From NCBI RefSeq assembly GCF_003696215.1, contig NZ_RFFG01000015.1:62001-126000 (forward strand): a stretch of 64,000 nt of DNA, given 5' to 3'. The notes beneath the pieces were generated by a model. That model was not told the DNA's origin. It made no database searches and worked only from the letters and a program-made list of their open reading frames with translations. Shown here piece by piece: positions 8,491 through 16,266 of this stretch. The position numbers and the translations under genes are program-made. Numbering within the stretch: position 1 is the first letter of the stretch; the number at the start of each line of letters is the position of its first letter. Origin of the DNA: Actinomadura harenae. Its GTDB lineage: Bacteria > Actinomycetota > Actinomycetes > Streptosporangiales > Streptosporangiaceae.

Positions 8491-10179
8491 ATGGCGAGTG
8501 CGCTGGTCGCGGTGGTGGGGGTCGTCAGTCTGGTCGCGGTGGCGGCGTCCGCCGAGCGGCTGGGGCTGGCGGCGCCGCTGGCGCTGGTGGTGGTCGGGGG
8601 CGTCCTCGGGTTCGTGCCGGGGGTGCCGGAGCCGGTCGTCCCGCCGGAGCTGGTCCTGGCGGGGGTGCTGCCGCCGCTGATGTACGCGGCGGCGGTGAAC
8701 ATGCCCGCGGCCGACTTCCGGCGGAACTCCAAGGTGATCTTCGGGCTGGCCGTCCTGCTGGTGGTGGCGACGATGCTGCTGGTCGGCTGGCTGCTGAACT
8801 GGCTGATCCCCGAGATCCCGCTGCCCGTGGCGTTCGCGGTCGGGGCGGTGGTCAGCCCGACGGACGCGGTGGCGGCGACGTCGGTGGGACGGCGGCTGGG
8901 GCTGCCGGCCCGGCTGCTGACGATCCTGGAGGGCGAGGGGCTGGTCAACGACGCGACGTCGCTGGTGCTGCTGAGGTCGGCGGTCACGGCGATCGCGGCG
9001 TCGGTGTCGGTGGGCGGGGTGGCGGCGGAGTTCGTCTACTCGGTGGTCGTGGCGACCCTGGTGGGATGGGTCGTCGGGCGGGTCGTGGTGCTGGTGCGGG
9101 CCCGGCTCGGCGATCCGGTGATGGGGACGGCGCTGTCGTTCGTGGTGCCGTTCGTGGCGTTCCTCCCGGCCGAGGAGCTGGAGGCGTCCGGGATCCTCGC
9201 GGTCGTGGTGACCGGCCTGGTCACGGGCTCGCAGGCGCCGCGGGTGCTCAGCGCGGCGGACCGGCTGACCGAGCGGACCAACTGGCGGACGGTCGCGTTC
9301 CTGCTGGAGGGCGGGATCTTCCTGTTCATGGGGCTCGGCCTGCACGGGCTCGTGGACGAGGTCGGGCGGCACCACCTGAGCGTCGGGCACGCGCTGCTGC
9401 TGGGGCTGGCGGCGTCCGCGGCGGTGATCCTGGTCCGGATCGTGTTCCTGCCGTTCCTGATGGTGACGGTCCGGAGGGACGAGCAGCGCGCGGAGCGGGC
9501 CGTCCCGCGGCTGCGCGAGTGGCGTTCGCGGCTGGAGGAGCGGCCCGACAGCCCGCGCAAGGGGCAGGTCGAGCGGCGGCTGCGGCGGGCGTCCGCGGAC
9601 GTCCGGTTCACGCTGGAGGACACGCTGGGCTGGCGCGCGGGCGCGGTGCTCGCCTGGTCGGGGATGCGGGGCGCGATCACGGTCGCGGCGGCGCAGACGC
9701 TGCCGGAGGACACCCCGATGCGTCCGGAGCTGATCCTGATCGCGTTCGTCGTCGCGGCGACCACACTGCTGCTCCAGGGGCTGACCCTGCCCGGGGTGAT
9801 CAGGGCGGCGAAGGTCCCGCCGGACGACCCGGAGCGGCTGCGCGACGACTACCGGTCCCTGGTCCGCGAGCTGAACGGGCGCGGCGCGGAGGTGCTGGAC
9901 CGGGTCGAGCGGGACGGGTCGTTCCCGCCGGAGGTGATCGCGAAGGTCCGCGCGGACGAGCGGCTCCCGTCCGCCCCGCCCGCCGAGCCCGCGCCGGACT
10001 TCGACCGGGCCCGCGAGCAGTACCGGGAGCTGCGGCTGCGGGTCGTCGAGGCCGAGCGGACGGCGCTCCTCGACGCCCACCGGGCGGGTTCGCACCGCTC
10101 GTCCTCGCTGAACCGCGCGCGCCGCCGCCTGGACGCCGAGGAACTCACCCTTCCCCAGCCTCCGTCCTCCTCGCACTGA
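8491..10179 (+). CDS. Na+/H+ antiporter, CPA1 (NhaP/NHE-like) family
   Basis: Polytopic membrane protein, 562 aa from the ATG at 8491 that follows a GGAGG. An ATG at 8425 in frame would add 22 Arg/Gly-rich residues and looks less likely. There are about 12 hydrophobic segments; the family ion-binding signature is visible in VSPTDAVAATSVGRR and LEGEGLVNDATSLVLL (the ND motif of electroneutral CPA1 exchangers) and in WSGMRGAITVAAAQTLP. A roughly 130-residue charged cytoplasmic tail (REQYRELRLRVVEAERTALL) follows. Expected role is sodium and pH homeostasis at the plasma membrane. Flanked by terminators on both sides, so monocistronic. Confidence 0.92.
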   Translation: MASALVAVVGVVSLVAVAASAERLGLAAPLALVVVGGVLGFVPGVPEPVVPPELVLAGVLPPLMYAAAVNMPAADFRRNSKVIFGLAVLLVVATMLLVGWLLNWLIPEIPLPVAFAVGAVVSPTDAVAATSVGRRLGLPARLLTILEGEGLVNDATSLVLLRSAVTAIAASVSVGGVAAEFVYSVVVATLVGWVVGRVVVLVRARLGDPVMGTALSFVVPFVAFLPAEELEASGILAVVVTGLVTGSQAPRVLSAADRLTERTNWRTVAFLLEGGIFLFMGLGLHGLVDEVGRHHLSVGHALLLGLAASAAVILVRIVFLPFLMVTVRRDEQRAERAVPRLREWRSRLEERPDSPRKGQVERRLRRASADVRFTLEDTLGWRAGAVLAWSGMRGAITVAAAQTLPEDTPMRPELILIAFVVAATTLLLQGLTLPGVIRAAKVPPDDPERLRDDYRSLVRELNGRGAEVLDRVERDGSFPPEVIAKVRADERLPSAPPAEPAPDFDRAREQYRELRLRVVEAERTALLDAHRAGSHRSSSLNRARRRLDAEELTLPQPPSSSH

Positions 10180-10215
10180 GCGACCGCCGGGGTGGGGGCT
10201 CGGGGCGGACGTGCG

Positions 10216-10250
10216 CGAGCCCGGCTCGGAGGGGCTCCGTGCCGGGCTCG
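10216..10250. terminator. Bidirectional hairpin terminator between antiporter and ahpD
   Basis: Two stacked stems, CGAGCCCGGC/GCCGGGCTCG outside and CGGAG/CTCCG inside, separated by a single T/T mismatch and closed by a GGG loop. It lies between converging genes. Confidence 0.7.
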
Positions 10251-10271
10251 TGGGGCGCGTCGTGCTCGCGG

Positions 10272-10814
10272 TCAGACCGTGGCGGGAGCAAGGGCCTCTT
10301 CGGCCTCGAGGGTGAGGGCGGCGGCGTGGACGACGGCGGCGATCCGGAGGGCCTCCTGGATCTGCTCGCGCGGCATGCCCGCGTCGCGCAGGACCTTCTC
10401 GTGGGAGTCGAGGCACTTGCCGCAGCCGTTGATCGCGGACACCGCGAGGCTCCACAGCTCGAAGTCGGTCTTCTCGACGCCCGGCTTGCCGATGATGTTC
10501 ATCCGCAGGCCCGTGCGGAGCGTCTCGTAGGTGTCGTCGCTCAGCAGGTGGGTGGAGCGGTAGTAGATGTTGTTCATCGCCATGATGGACGCGGCGGCCT
10601 TGGCCGCGGTGAACGCCTCGGCCGACAGGTAGTCGGCGGCGTCGTCGGCGATCTCGCGGACGACACGGGCGTTGCGGCTGGCCAGGGCGGAGACGAGCAC
10701 GGTGCCCCAGAGCTGCTGCTCGGTGAGCGACGAGGTGGTCGTCAGCGAGCCCAGGTTCAGCTTGGTGTCCTTGGCGTAGTCGGGGAGGGCGGCCTTCAGC
10801 GCGTCGACGCTCAT
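10272..10814 (-). CDS. ahpD: Alkyl hydroperoxide reductase AhpD
   Basis: Carboxymuconolactone-decarboxylase-fold peroxidase partner, 180 aa, the usual length. The redox centre C131-G-K-C134 with H138 (CGKCLDSH) is intact, matching the AhpD proton-relay motif. In actinobacteria AhpD, together with lipoamide-linked donors, recycles oxidised AhpC. The ATG at 10814 has AAAGGAA 7 nt upstream. It is second in the ahpC-ahpD transcription unit, separated from ahpC by 162 nt that hold two structured repeats. Confidence 0.96.
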   Translation of the reverse strand: MSVDALKAALPDYAKDTKLNLGSLTTTSSLTEQQLWGTVLVSALASRNARVVREIADDAADYLSAEAFTAAKAAASIMAMNNIYYRSTHLLSDDTYETLRTGLRMNIIGKPGVEKTDFELWSLAVSAINGCGKCLDSHEKVLRDAGMPREQIQEALRIAAVVHAAALTLEAEEALAPATV

Positions 10815-10878
10815 GTCGGGGTTCCTTTCGAGATGGCAGCGGCCAGCCGCGGTCGTCCGCGGCCGGCCGCTTCCTCGG

Positions 10879-10956
10879 GTGCCGCGCTCAGCGCGGCGGT
10901 GCCGCGGGTCACACGGGGTGCCGCCGTTCAGGCGGCGATGCCGCGGGTCACGCGGC
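10879..10956. repeat. Two 39-nt imperfect tandem repeats, each with a hairpin, between ahpC and ahpD
   Basis: Units at 10879-10917 and 10918-10956 match at about 30 of 39 positions and share a near-identical 20-nt 3' part (one mismatch). Each unit starts with its own stem: GCCGCGC/GCGCGGC (10881-10897, 3-nt loop) and GCCGCC/GGCGGC (10920-10936, 5-nt loop). The loops and stems differ but pairing is kept, which suggests the structure matters. Because they lie in the intercistronic mRNA they could set the ahpC:ahpD ratio; that is inference. Confidence 0.7.
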
Positions 10957-10976
10957 GGGGTGGATCAGGGGTGCGC

Positions 10977-11537
10977 TCAGGCGTCGGCGCCGGACATCAG
11001 CTTGGCGGCGTCGAGGGTGGCCTCGCCCTTGTTCCAGTTGCAGGGGCACAGCTCGTCGCTCTGCAGGGCGTCGAGGACCCGGAGGACCTCCTTGACGTTC
11101 CGGCCGACCGAGCCCGCGGTGACCATGGAGAACTGGATCTCGTTGTTCGGGTCCACGATGAAGGTGGCGCGCTGGGCGACGCCGTCCTCGGTGAGGATGC
11201 CGAGCGCGGAGACGAGCTCGCGGTTCAGGTCCGACAGCATCGGGAAGGGGAGCTCGCGCAGGTCCGGGTGGTCCTTGCGCCACGCGAAGTGGACGAACTC
11301 GTTGTCGACGGAGGCGCCGAGGACCTGGGCGTCACGGTCGGCGAACTCCTCGTTGAGGCGGCCGAACTCGGCGATCTCGGTCGGACAGATGAAGGTGAAG
11401 TCCTTCGGCCAGAAGAACACCACGCGCCACTTGCCCTCGTAGGTCTTGTGGTTGATCGTCTCGAAGGCGTTGTCCGCGTCCAGCGAGACGCAGGCGGTCA
11501 GCTCGTACTCGGGGAACTGGTCTCCGACGGTAAGCAC
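10977..11537 (-). CDS. ahpC: Peroxiredoxin AhpC
   Basis: Typical 2-Cys peroxiredoxin of 186 aa that reduces H2O2 and organic hydroperoxides in the cytoplasm. The peroxidatic Cys is C51 in DFTFICPTE, and Cys residues C164 and C166 lie in the C-terminal LCPCNWNKGE. The start is GTG at 11537 with AAAGGAG 7 nt upstream. It is the first gene of the ahpC-ahpD unit and divergent from oxyR across about 180 nt, the standard actinobacterial arrangement for peroxide-inducible control. Confidence 0.97.
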   Translation of the reverse strand: MLTVGDQFPEYELTACVSLDADNAFETINHKTYEGKWRVVFFWPKDFTFICPTEIAEFGRLNEEFADRDAQVLGASVDNEFVHFAWRKDHPDLRELPFPMLSDLNRELVSALGILTEDGVAQRATFIVDPNNEIQFSMVTAGSVGRNVKEVLRVLDALQSDELCPCNWNKGEATLDAAKLMSGADA

Positions 11538-11709
11538 GCAAGGCTCCTTTGGTTTGCGACTCCAGAAGGACGGTCCGCGCCCGGGGGCGGGACGCGTCCT
11601 GGCAGGTCAGCGCGCGGGGGAGCCACCTCGGTCGCCCCCCGCCGACCGACGTTGACCAGGGTGCACCAGGTACGGTGAAAAGAGAAATCGGATCAGTGGG
11701 GACCGAGTG

Positions 11710-11724
11710 ATAGGAGTTGGCTAT
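11710..11724. promoter_or_regulatory. OxyR-consensus-like operator overlapping the oxyR start
   Basis: ATAG-N7-CTAT (extended GATAG-N7-CTATC) matches the core of one OxyR half-operator of the Escherichia coli consensus and contains the LysR T-N11-A box. It covers the AGGAG ribosome site and the first codons of oxyR, so binding would block oxyR expression directly. A second phased copy is not evident. Function is inferred from motif and place. Confidence 0.55.
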
Positions 11725-12643
11725 CAGCCGTCCGAGCGTCGCCCAGCTGCGCGCCTTCCTGGCGCTGGCCGAGCACCTGCACTTCCGGGACGCGGCCGCC
11801 GCGCTGCGGATGAGCCAGCCCGCCCTGTCGGGGTCCGTGGCCGCCCTGGAGGAGGCGCTGAACACCCGGTTGGTGGAGCGTACGACACGGCGCGTCCTCC
11901 TGACACCCGCCGGGGAGCGGGTCGCCCGCCGCGCCGAGACCGTCATGGCCGAGCTGGACCGGCTGGTCGAGGACGTCGAGGCGGTGCGGGGGCCGCTGGT
12001 GGGGCCGCTGCGGCTCGGCGTGATCCCGACCGTCGCGCCCTACCTGCTGCCGGTCGTCCTGCCGCATCTGGCCGCGCGGTTCCCCGAGCTGGAGCTGTCG
12101 GTGCACGAGGAGCAGACCGGCGAGATCACCGCCGAGCTGCTCGCCGGACGGCTGGACGTGATCGTGCTGGCGCTGCCCGTCCCGGCGTCCGGGGTGACGG
12201 AACTCACCCTCTACGACGAGGACTTCGCGCTGGTCGCGCCCGTCGAGGCGGGGCTGCCGCCGACGGTCGAGCGGGACACGCTGAACGACCTGGACGTGAT
12301 CCTCCTGAACGAGGGCCACTGCCTGCGCGACCAGGCGCTGGACGTGTGCCGTGAGGTCGGCGCGCGCGCCGGGTCCGCGACGTACGCGACGAGCCTGTCG
12401 ACGCTCGTCCAGCTGGTGGCGGGCGGGCTGGGCGTGACGCTCGTTCCGGAGACGGCGCTCGCCGTCGAGACGCGCCGGGCGCCCGGGCTGGCCGAGCACC
12501 GGTTCCCCGCGCCCGCGCCGTCCCGGCGGATCGGGCTGGCGTTCCGGTCCACGTCGCCGCGCGCGGACGACTTCGCGACCCTCGCCGAGGCGTTCCGGGA
12601 TGCCGCCGCGAAGGAGTGGCCGGGGTTGCGGACCGGCGGCTGA
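11717..12643 (+). CDS. oxyR: Hydrogen peroxide-sensing LysR regulator OxyR
   Basis: LysR-type activator, about 308 aa. Winged-helix HTH at 1-62 (LRAFLALAEHLHFRDAAAAL, MSQPALSGSVAALE) and a C-terminal sensor with C202 and C211 (EGHCLRDQALDVC). The 9-residue spacing equals the C199/C208 redox pair of E. coli OxyR, so the switch looks intact. The start is uncertain. An in-frame TAG at 11711-11713 closes the frame upstream, leaving TTG at 11717, which touches the AGGAG with no spacer, or a non-canonical ATC at 11723 with a normal 6-nt spacer. It should control the divergent ahpC-ahpD. Confidence 0.93.
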   Translation: MAISRPSVAQLRAFLALAEHLHFRDAAAALRMSQPALSGSVAALEEALNTRLVERTTRRVLLTPAGERVARRAETVMAELDRLVEDVEAVRGPLVGPLRLGVIPTVAPYLLPVVLPHLAARFPELELSVHEEQTGEITAELLAGRLDVIVLALPVPASGVTELTLYDEDFALVAPVEAGLPPTVERDTLNDLDVILLNEGHCLRDQALDVCREVGARAGSATYATSLSTLVQLVAGGLGVTLVPETALAVETRRAPGLAEHRFPAPAPSRRIGLAFRSTSPRADDFATLAEAFRDAAAKEWPGLRTGG

Positions 12644-12760
12644 CCAGGGCCGCGGGGGCGCGCCGGGCCTCGCCACGGACGGGTCAAGTCTGGGTCAGGG
12701 GGCGGCCTGGCAATGACGATCCGGGCCTGGATGGTCACCAAGTGTGACCATCCTGGAGGC

Positions 12761-15700
12761 ATGTCCCCGAAGCTCAGCGTCGTCGTCCCGTTCCGCAACG
12801 CCGAGGAACGCCTCGGCGCCTGCCTGGCGGCGCTGGCTGAGCAGCGGCTGCGCGACCTGGAGATCGTCCTGGTGGACGCCGGGTCGGACGACGCGTCCCC
12901 GGTCGCCGCCAAGGAGGCCGTCGAGCGGGACGCCCGGTTCCGCCTCGTCGCGCCCCCCGAGCCGGGGGAACCCGGCGGGCTGGACGCGGCGCGCGACGCG
13001 GGCGTCCGGGCGGCGTCCGGCAGGCTGCTGGCCTTCGTGGACGCGGGCGACGCCGTCCCCGTGGAGTTCTTCGCCGTCCTCGCGTCCTCACTCGACCGCA
13101 CGGGCTCCGACCTCGCCGTGTCCGGACGGGCGAACGCCGAGCGCACGACCCTCGTCCGGCGGCCCGCGCTGCTGGACGACCCGTCCCTCGCGGGGACGGT
13201 GTTCCGGCGGAGCTTCTGGGAGCGCTGCGACCTGACCTGCGCGAACGGGGAACGATCGACGGCCGTCCGCGCCCTGGCGCTCGCCGGGGGCATCGACGTC
13301 CTCGACGTCCCGTTCACCTCCGGCGGACGCCCGGACGAGCGTTCGCCGGCCGTGCGGCTGGCGCTGGCGGGAGCCGACCGGGACTTCCTGAGCCGCGAGG
13401 CCCCGGGCGCCGTCCGCGTCCACGACGAGCGCGTGCTGGTGCGGATCGAGCTGGCCGCGCTGACGTCCGCGCTGGTCCACGCGGACGAGGCGGAGCGCTC
13501 GGGCCTGGTCGCGCTGGGCGCGGAGATCGCCGGACGGCTCGGCGCGTCGGTGACCGCCGGGCTGCCCGCGCTGACCCGGCTCAAGCTGCACCTGCTCGCG
13601 CGCGGGCTGGGCGGCGAGCTGCTGGAGGTCGTCCGGCAGGAGATCGCGGGCGAGGCCGCGAACGCGCCGGTCGTGCGCCGGGGCCGCCGCGCCCGCTGGT
13701 TCGCCTGCTACCCGTACTTCGAGGACGCGTCGCTCGGCGTCCCCGCGCACGTGTACGACGTGACCGACGAGATGCGCCCGGTCGCGCGCGTGGACCGCGC
13801 CGCCTGGGCCGGGGACCGGCTGCGCGTCGAGGGCCACGCCTACATCCCGATGCTGGACGCCGAGGGCAGCCGCGTCCGGCTGTGGCTTCTCGCGAGCGGA
13901 CGGCCCGGCCTGGTGCGCGTCCCGGTCCGGCGGACGCGGCGTCCGGACGTGACCGCCGCGTCCGGGCAGGCGGCGGTCTGCCACGACGACTCGGGGTTCA
14001 CGGCGGAGATCGACCCGGCGGCGCTGAAGCTGCTCGGCCGCTGGCGTGCCGGGGACTGGCGGCTGTGCGTGGAGATCGCCACGCAGGGGGTGCACCGGAG
14101 GCGGACGCTCGCGCCGCCGAGGGCGGGCGAGCGGTGGCCGCTGGACCGCGAGCTGTCGCCCGGGATCCGGCTCCAGACGGTCGCGGAGGACGGCCGCCAG
14201 CTGCTGCGCGTCCGGACGGGCGACGCCGTCCTGACCGGGCACGGGCGGAGCGGCGGGCACCTGGAGGTCCGGGGCGTGCTGCTCCGGGACCCCGGCCCGA
14301 AGGCGTGCCTGACGGCGACGGCGCGCGGCCTCGCGAAGCTGCGGGCGCGGATCGAGCGGGAGGACGAGGCCGAGCGCGAGGACGGCGGTGTCGGGTTCCG
14401 TGCGCTGCTGCCGCTCGCCGCGCTCACGGCCGTCCGGGCCGACTGGTCGTTCGAGGTCACCGGCGGGCTGCGGGTGGTCTTCCCGGAGGGCGTCCCCGAG
14501 GGCGGGTACGCCGTGGACGGCACCGAGCTCGCGCTGACCGTGTCCCGCTCCGGCGACCTCTGCGGGATCAGCCGCGTCCCGCGCCTGGTCCTCACCGAGG
14601 CGCTCTGGCGCGCCGACGGCACCCTGCACCTGGCCGGGACCTGCGCCGATCCCGGATCCGGCGTGGACGGCCTGACGCTGCGGAGGCGCGACTCGGGGGA
14701 GCGGTACACCGTTCCGCTGAGCTGGCAGGGACGGCTGTTCGTCGGGACGCTCACGCCGCGCCGGATGCGGTCGCTCGGGCTCGACCGCCCGCTCGTCCCG
14801 GGACGCTGGGACCTGCTGGCGGGCGACCTCCCCCTGCTCGCCGAGCGGCGCGCCGCCGCCGGGCTGCCCGGACCCCGGGTCAGCGGCCGGCACGAGCTGA
14901 CGATGCTCGCGGGACGCGACGGCGCCGTCCTGCTCAAGGTCCGGACGGCGCTGGGCGAGGACGAGCGCGGCGTGTTCCGGCAGGCGAGGATCCAGCGGCG
15001 CCACTACGCCGCGCACCGCGTCCGTCCCGTCCGCGACCTGGTCGTCTTCGACTCGTTCCGGGGACGCCAGTACTCGTGCAACCCGCGCGGCCTGCACGAC
15101 GAGCTCCGCCGGCGCCGCAGCGACCTCGACTGCGTCTGGGTGACGCGGAACGCCGACTTCGGCACCCCCACGGGCGCGCGGACCGTCCTCGCCGGGAGCC
15201 GCGAGCACTACGAGGCGATGGCCCGCGCCCGCTACCTGTTCGGGAACTGGTCGCAGCCGGAGTGGTTCGCGAAGCGCGACGGCCAGACGTACGTGCAGTG
15301 CTGGCACGGGACGCCGCTCAGGGCGATCGGCTGGGACGTCCCCGACCGTCCCGAACGGCGCACCGGGAAGCGGCCCTGGATGGAGCGCGACGTCCCCCAG
15401 TGGGACCTGCTGATCGCGCAGAACGAGTTCTCCGTGCCGCACTTCCGCCGCGCGTTCGGCTACGACCGCGAGGTGCTGGTCAGCGGCTACCCGCGCAACG
15501 ACATCTTCGCCAGCGCGCACCGCGAGCGGATGGCGGACGCCGTCCGGCTGCGGCTGGGCATCTCGTCCGCCAAGCGCGTCGTCATGTACGCGCCGACCTG
15601 GCGGAACGACGCGCGGACCGGTGACCGGGCGGTCCGGCCGCCGCTCGATCTCGCGCGCCTGTCCGCCGCGCTCGGCCCGCATCACGTCCTGCTGCTGCGG

Positions 15701-16087
15701 GCCCACCACCTGGCCCCCGCGCGGACGCCCGTCCCGGCGGACGGCGCCGTCCTGGACGTCTCCGCCTACCCGGACATCGCCGAGCTGTACCTCATCGCCG
15801 ACGTGCTGGTCACGGACCACTCGTCGGCGATGTTCGACTACGCCGTGACCGGACGTCCGATCCTGTTCCTCGCCCAGGACGACGAGGAGGGAGGCGGCCT
15901 CTACGTCGACCTGGACGCCGAGGCGCCGGGCCCGGTGCTCGGCACCCAGGACGACCTGGCCGACGCCCTCCGCGCGCTGGACACGCTCGCGCCCGCCTAC
16001 GCGGACCGCTACGCCGCCTTCCAGGACCGGTACTGCCGCCACGACGACGGACGCGCCGCCGCGCGCGTCCTGGACGCCGTCCTCTGA
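12761..16087 (+). CDS. GT2-like/CDP-glycerol glycerophosphotransferase fusion, paralogue 1
   Basis: Large protein of 1108 aa. Residues 1-230 have a GT-A (GT2) fold start (MSPKLSVVVPF), residues about 330-640 are beta-rich with no known motif, and residues about 730-1108 form a TagB/TagF-type polyol-phosphate transferase with CWHGTPL, GYPRND, YAPTWR and TDHSSAMFDYAVTGRP. Such proteins extend teichoic-acid-like polyol-phosphate polymers at the membrane. The GT2 part looks degraded: VDDGS is VDAGS, the DxD region is VDAGD, and the ED catalytic-base region is not recognisable. ATG 12761 aligns with the paralogue's start; upstream ATGs at 12713 and 12731 are alternatives. Paralogue of the next gene. 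Confidence 0.85.
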   Translation: MSPKLSVVVPFRNAEERLGACLAALAEQRLRDLEIVLVDAGSDDASPVAAKEAVERDARFRLVAPPEPGEPGGLDAARDAGVRAASGRLLAFVDAGDAVPVEFFAVLASSLDRTGSDLAVSGRANAERTTLVRRPALLDDPSLAGTVFRRSFWERCDLTCANGERSTAVRALALAGGIDVLDVPFTSGGRPDERSPAVRLALAGADRDFLSREAPGAVRVHDERVLVRIELAALTSALVHADEAERSGLVALGAEIAGRLGASVTAGLPALTRLKLHLLARGLGGELLEVVRQEIAGEAANAPVVRRGRRARWFACYPYFEDASLGVPAHVYDVTDEMRPVARVDRAAWAGDRLRVEGHAYIPMLDAEGSRVRLWLLASGRPGLVRVPVRRTRRPDVTAASGQAAVCHDDSGFTAEIDPAALKLLGRWRAGDWRLCVEIATQGVHRRRTLAPPRAGERWPLDRELSPGIRLQTVAEDGRQLLRVRTGDAVLTGHGRSGGHLEVRGVLLRDPGPKACLTATARGLAKLRARIEREDEAEREDGGVGFRALLPLAALTAVRADWSFEVTGGLRVVFPEGVPEGGYAVDGTELALTVSRSGDLCGISRVPRLVLTEALWRADGTLHLAGTCADPGSGVDGLTLRRRDSGERYTVPLSWQGRLFVGTLTPRRMRSLGLDRPLVPGRWDLLAGDLPLLAERRAAAGLPGPRVSGRHELTMLAGRDGAVLLKVRTALGEDERGVFRQARIQRRHYAAHRVRPVRDLVVFDSFRGRQYSCNPRGLHDELRRRRSDLDCVWVTRNADFGTPTGARTVLAGSREHYEAMARARYLFGNWSQPEWFAKRDGQTYVQCWHGTPLRAIGWDVPDRPERRTGKRPWMERDVPQWDLLIAQNEFSVPHFRRAFGYDREVLVSGYPRNDIFASAHRERMADAVRLRLGISSAKRVVMYAPTWRNDARTGDRAVRPPLDLARLSAALGPHHVLLLRAHHLAPARTPVPADGAVLDVSAYPDIAELYLIADVLVTDHSSAMFDYAVTGRPILFLAQDDEEGGGLYVDLDAEAPGPVLGTQDDLADALRALDTLAPAYADRYAAFQDRYCRHDDGRAAARVLDAVL

Positions 16088-16121
16088 CCCGGCGGCCGGC
16101 CCTCGAAACGCCTCGCCTTTA

Positions 16122-16190
16122 ACCGAACTCGACCGAACCCGACCGAACCCGACCGTTCCGCCTCGACCCTGCCCGCCTCGACCCTGCCCG
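16122..16190. repeat. Short tandem repeats between the two glycerophosphotransferase genes
   Basis: Three 10-nt copies of ACCGAACYCG (16122-16151) are followed by two 15-nt copies of CCTCGACCCTGCCCG (16161-16190). They fill most of the 179-nt gap. No terminator-like stem is seen, so read-through between the paralogues is possible. Confidence 0.8.
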
Positions 16191-16266
16191 CCTTCGATCC
16201 CGTCGACCCGCACCCGACGACACCTGCGCCTGATGTCCTCTGGCCCGCCTCACCCTGGAGCGCCCT

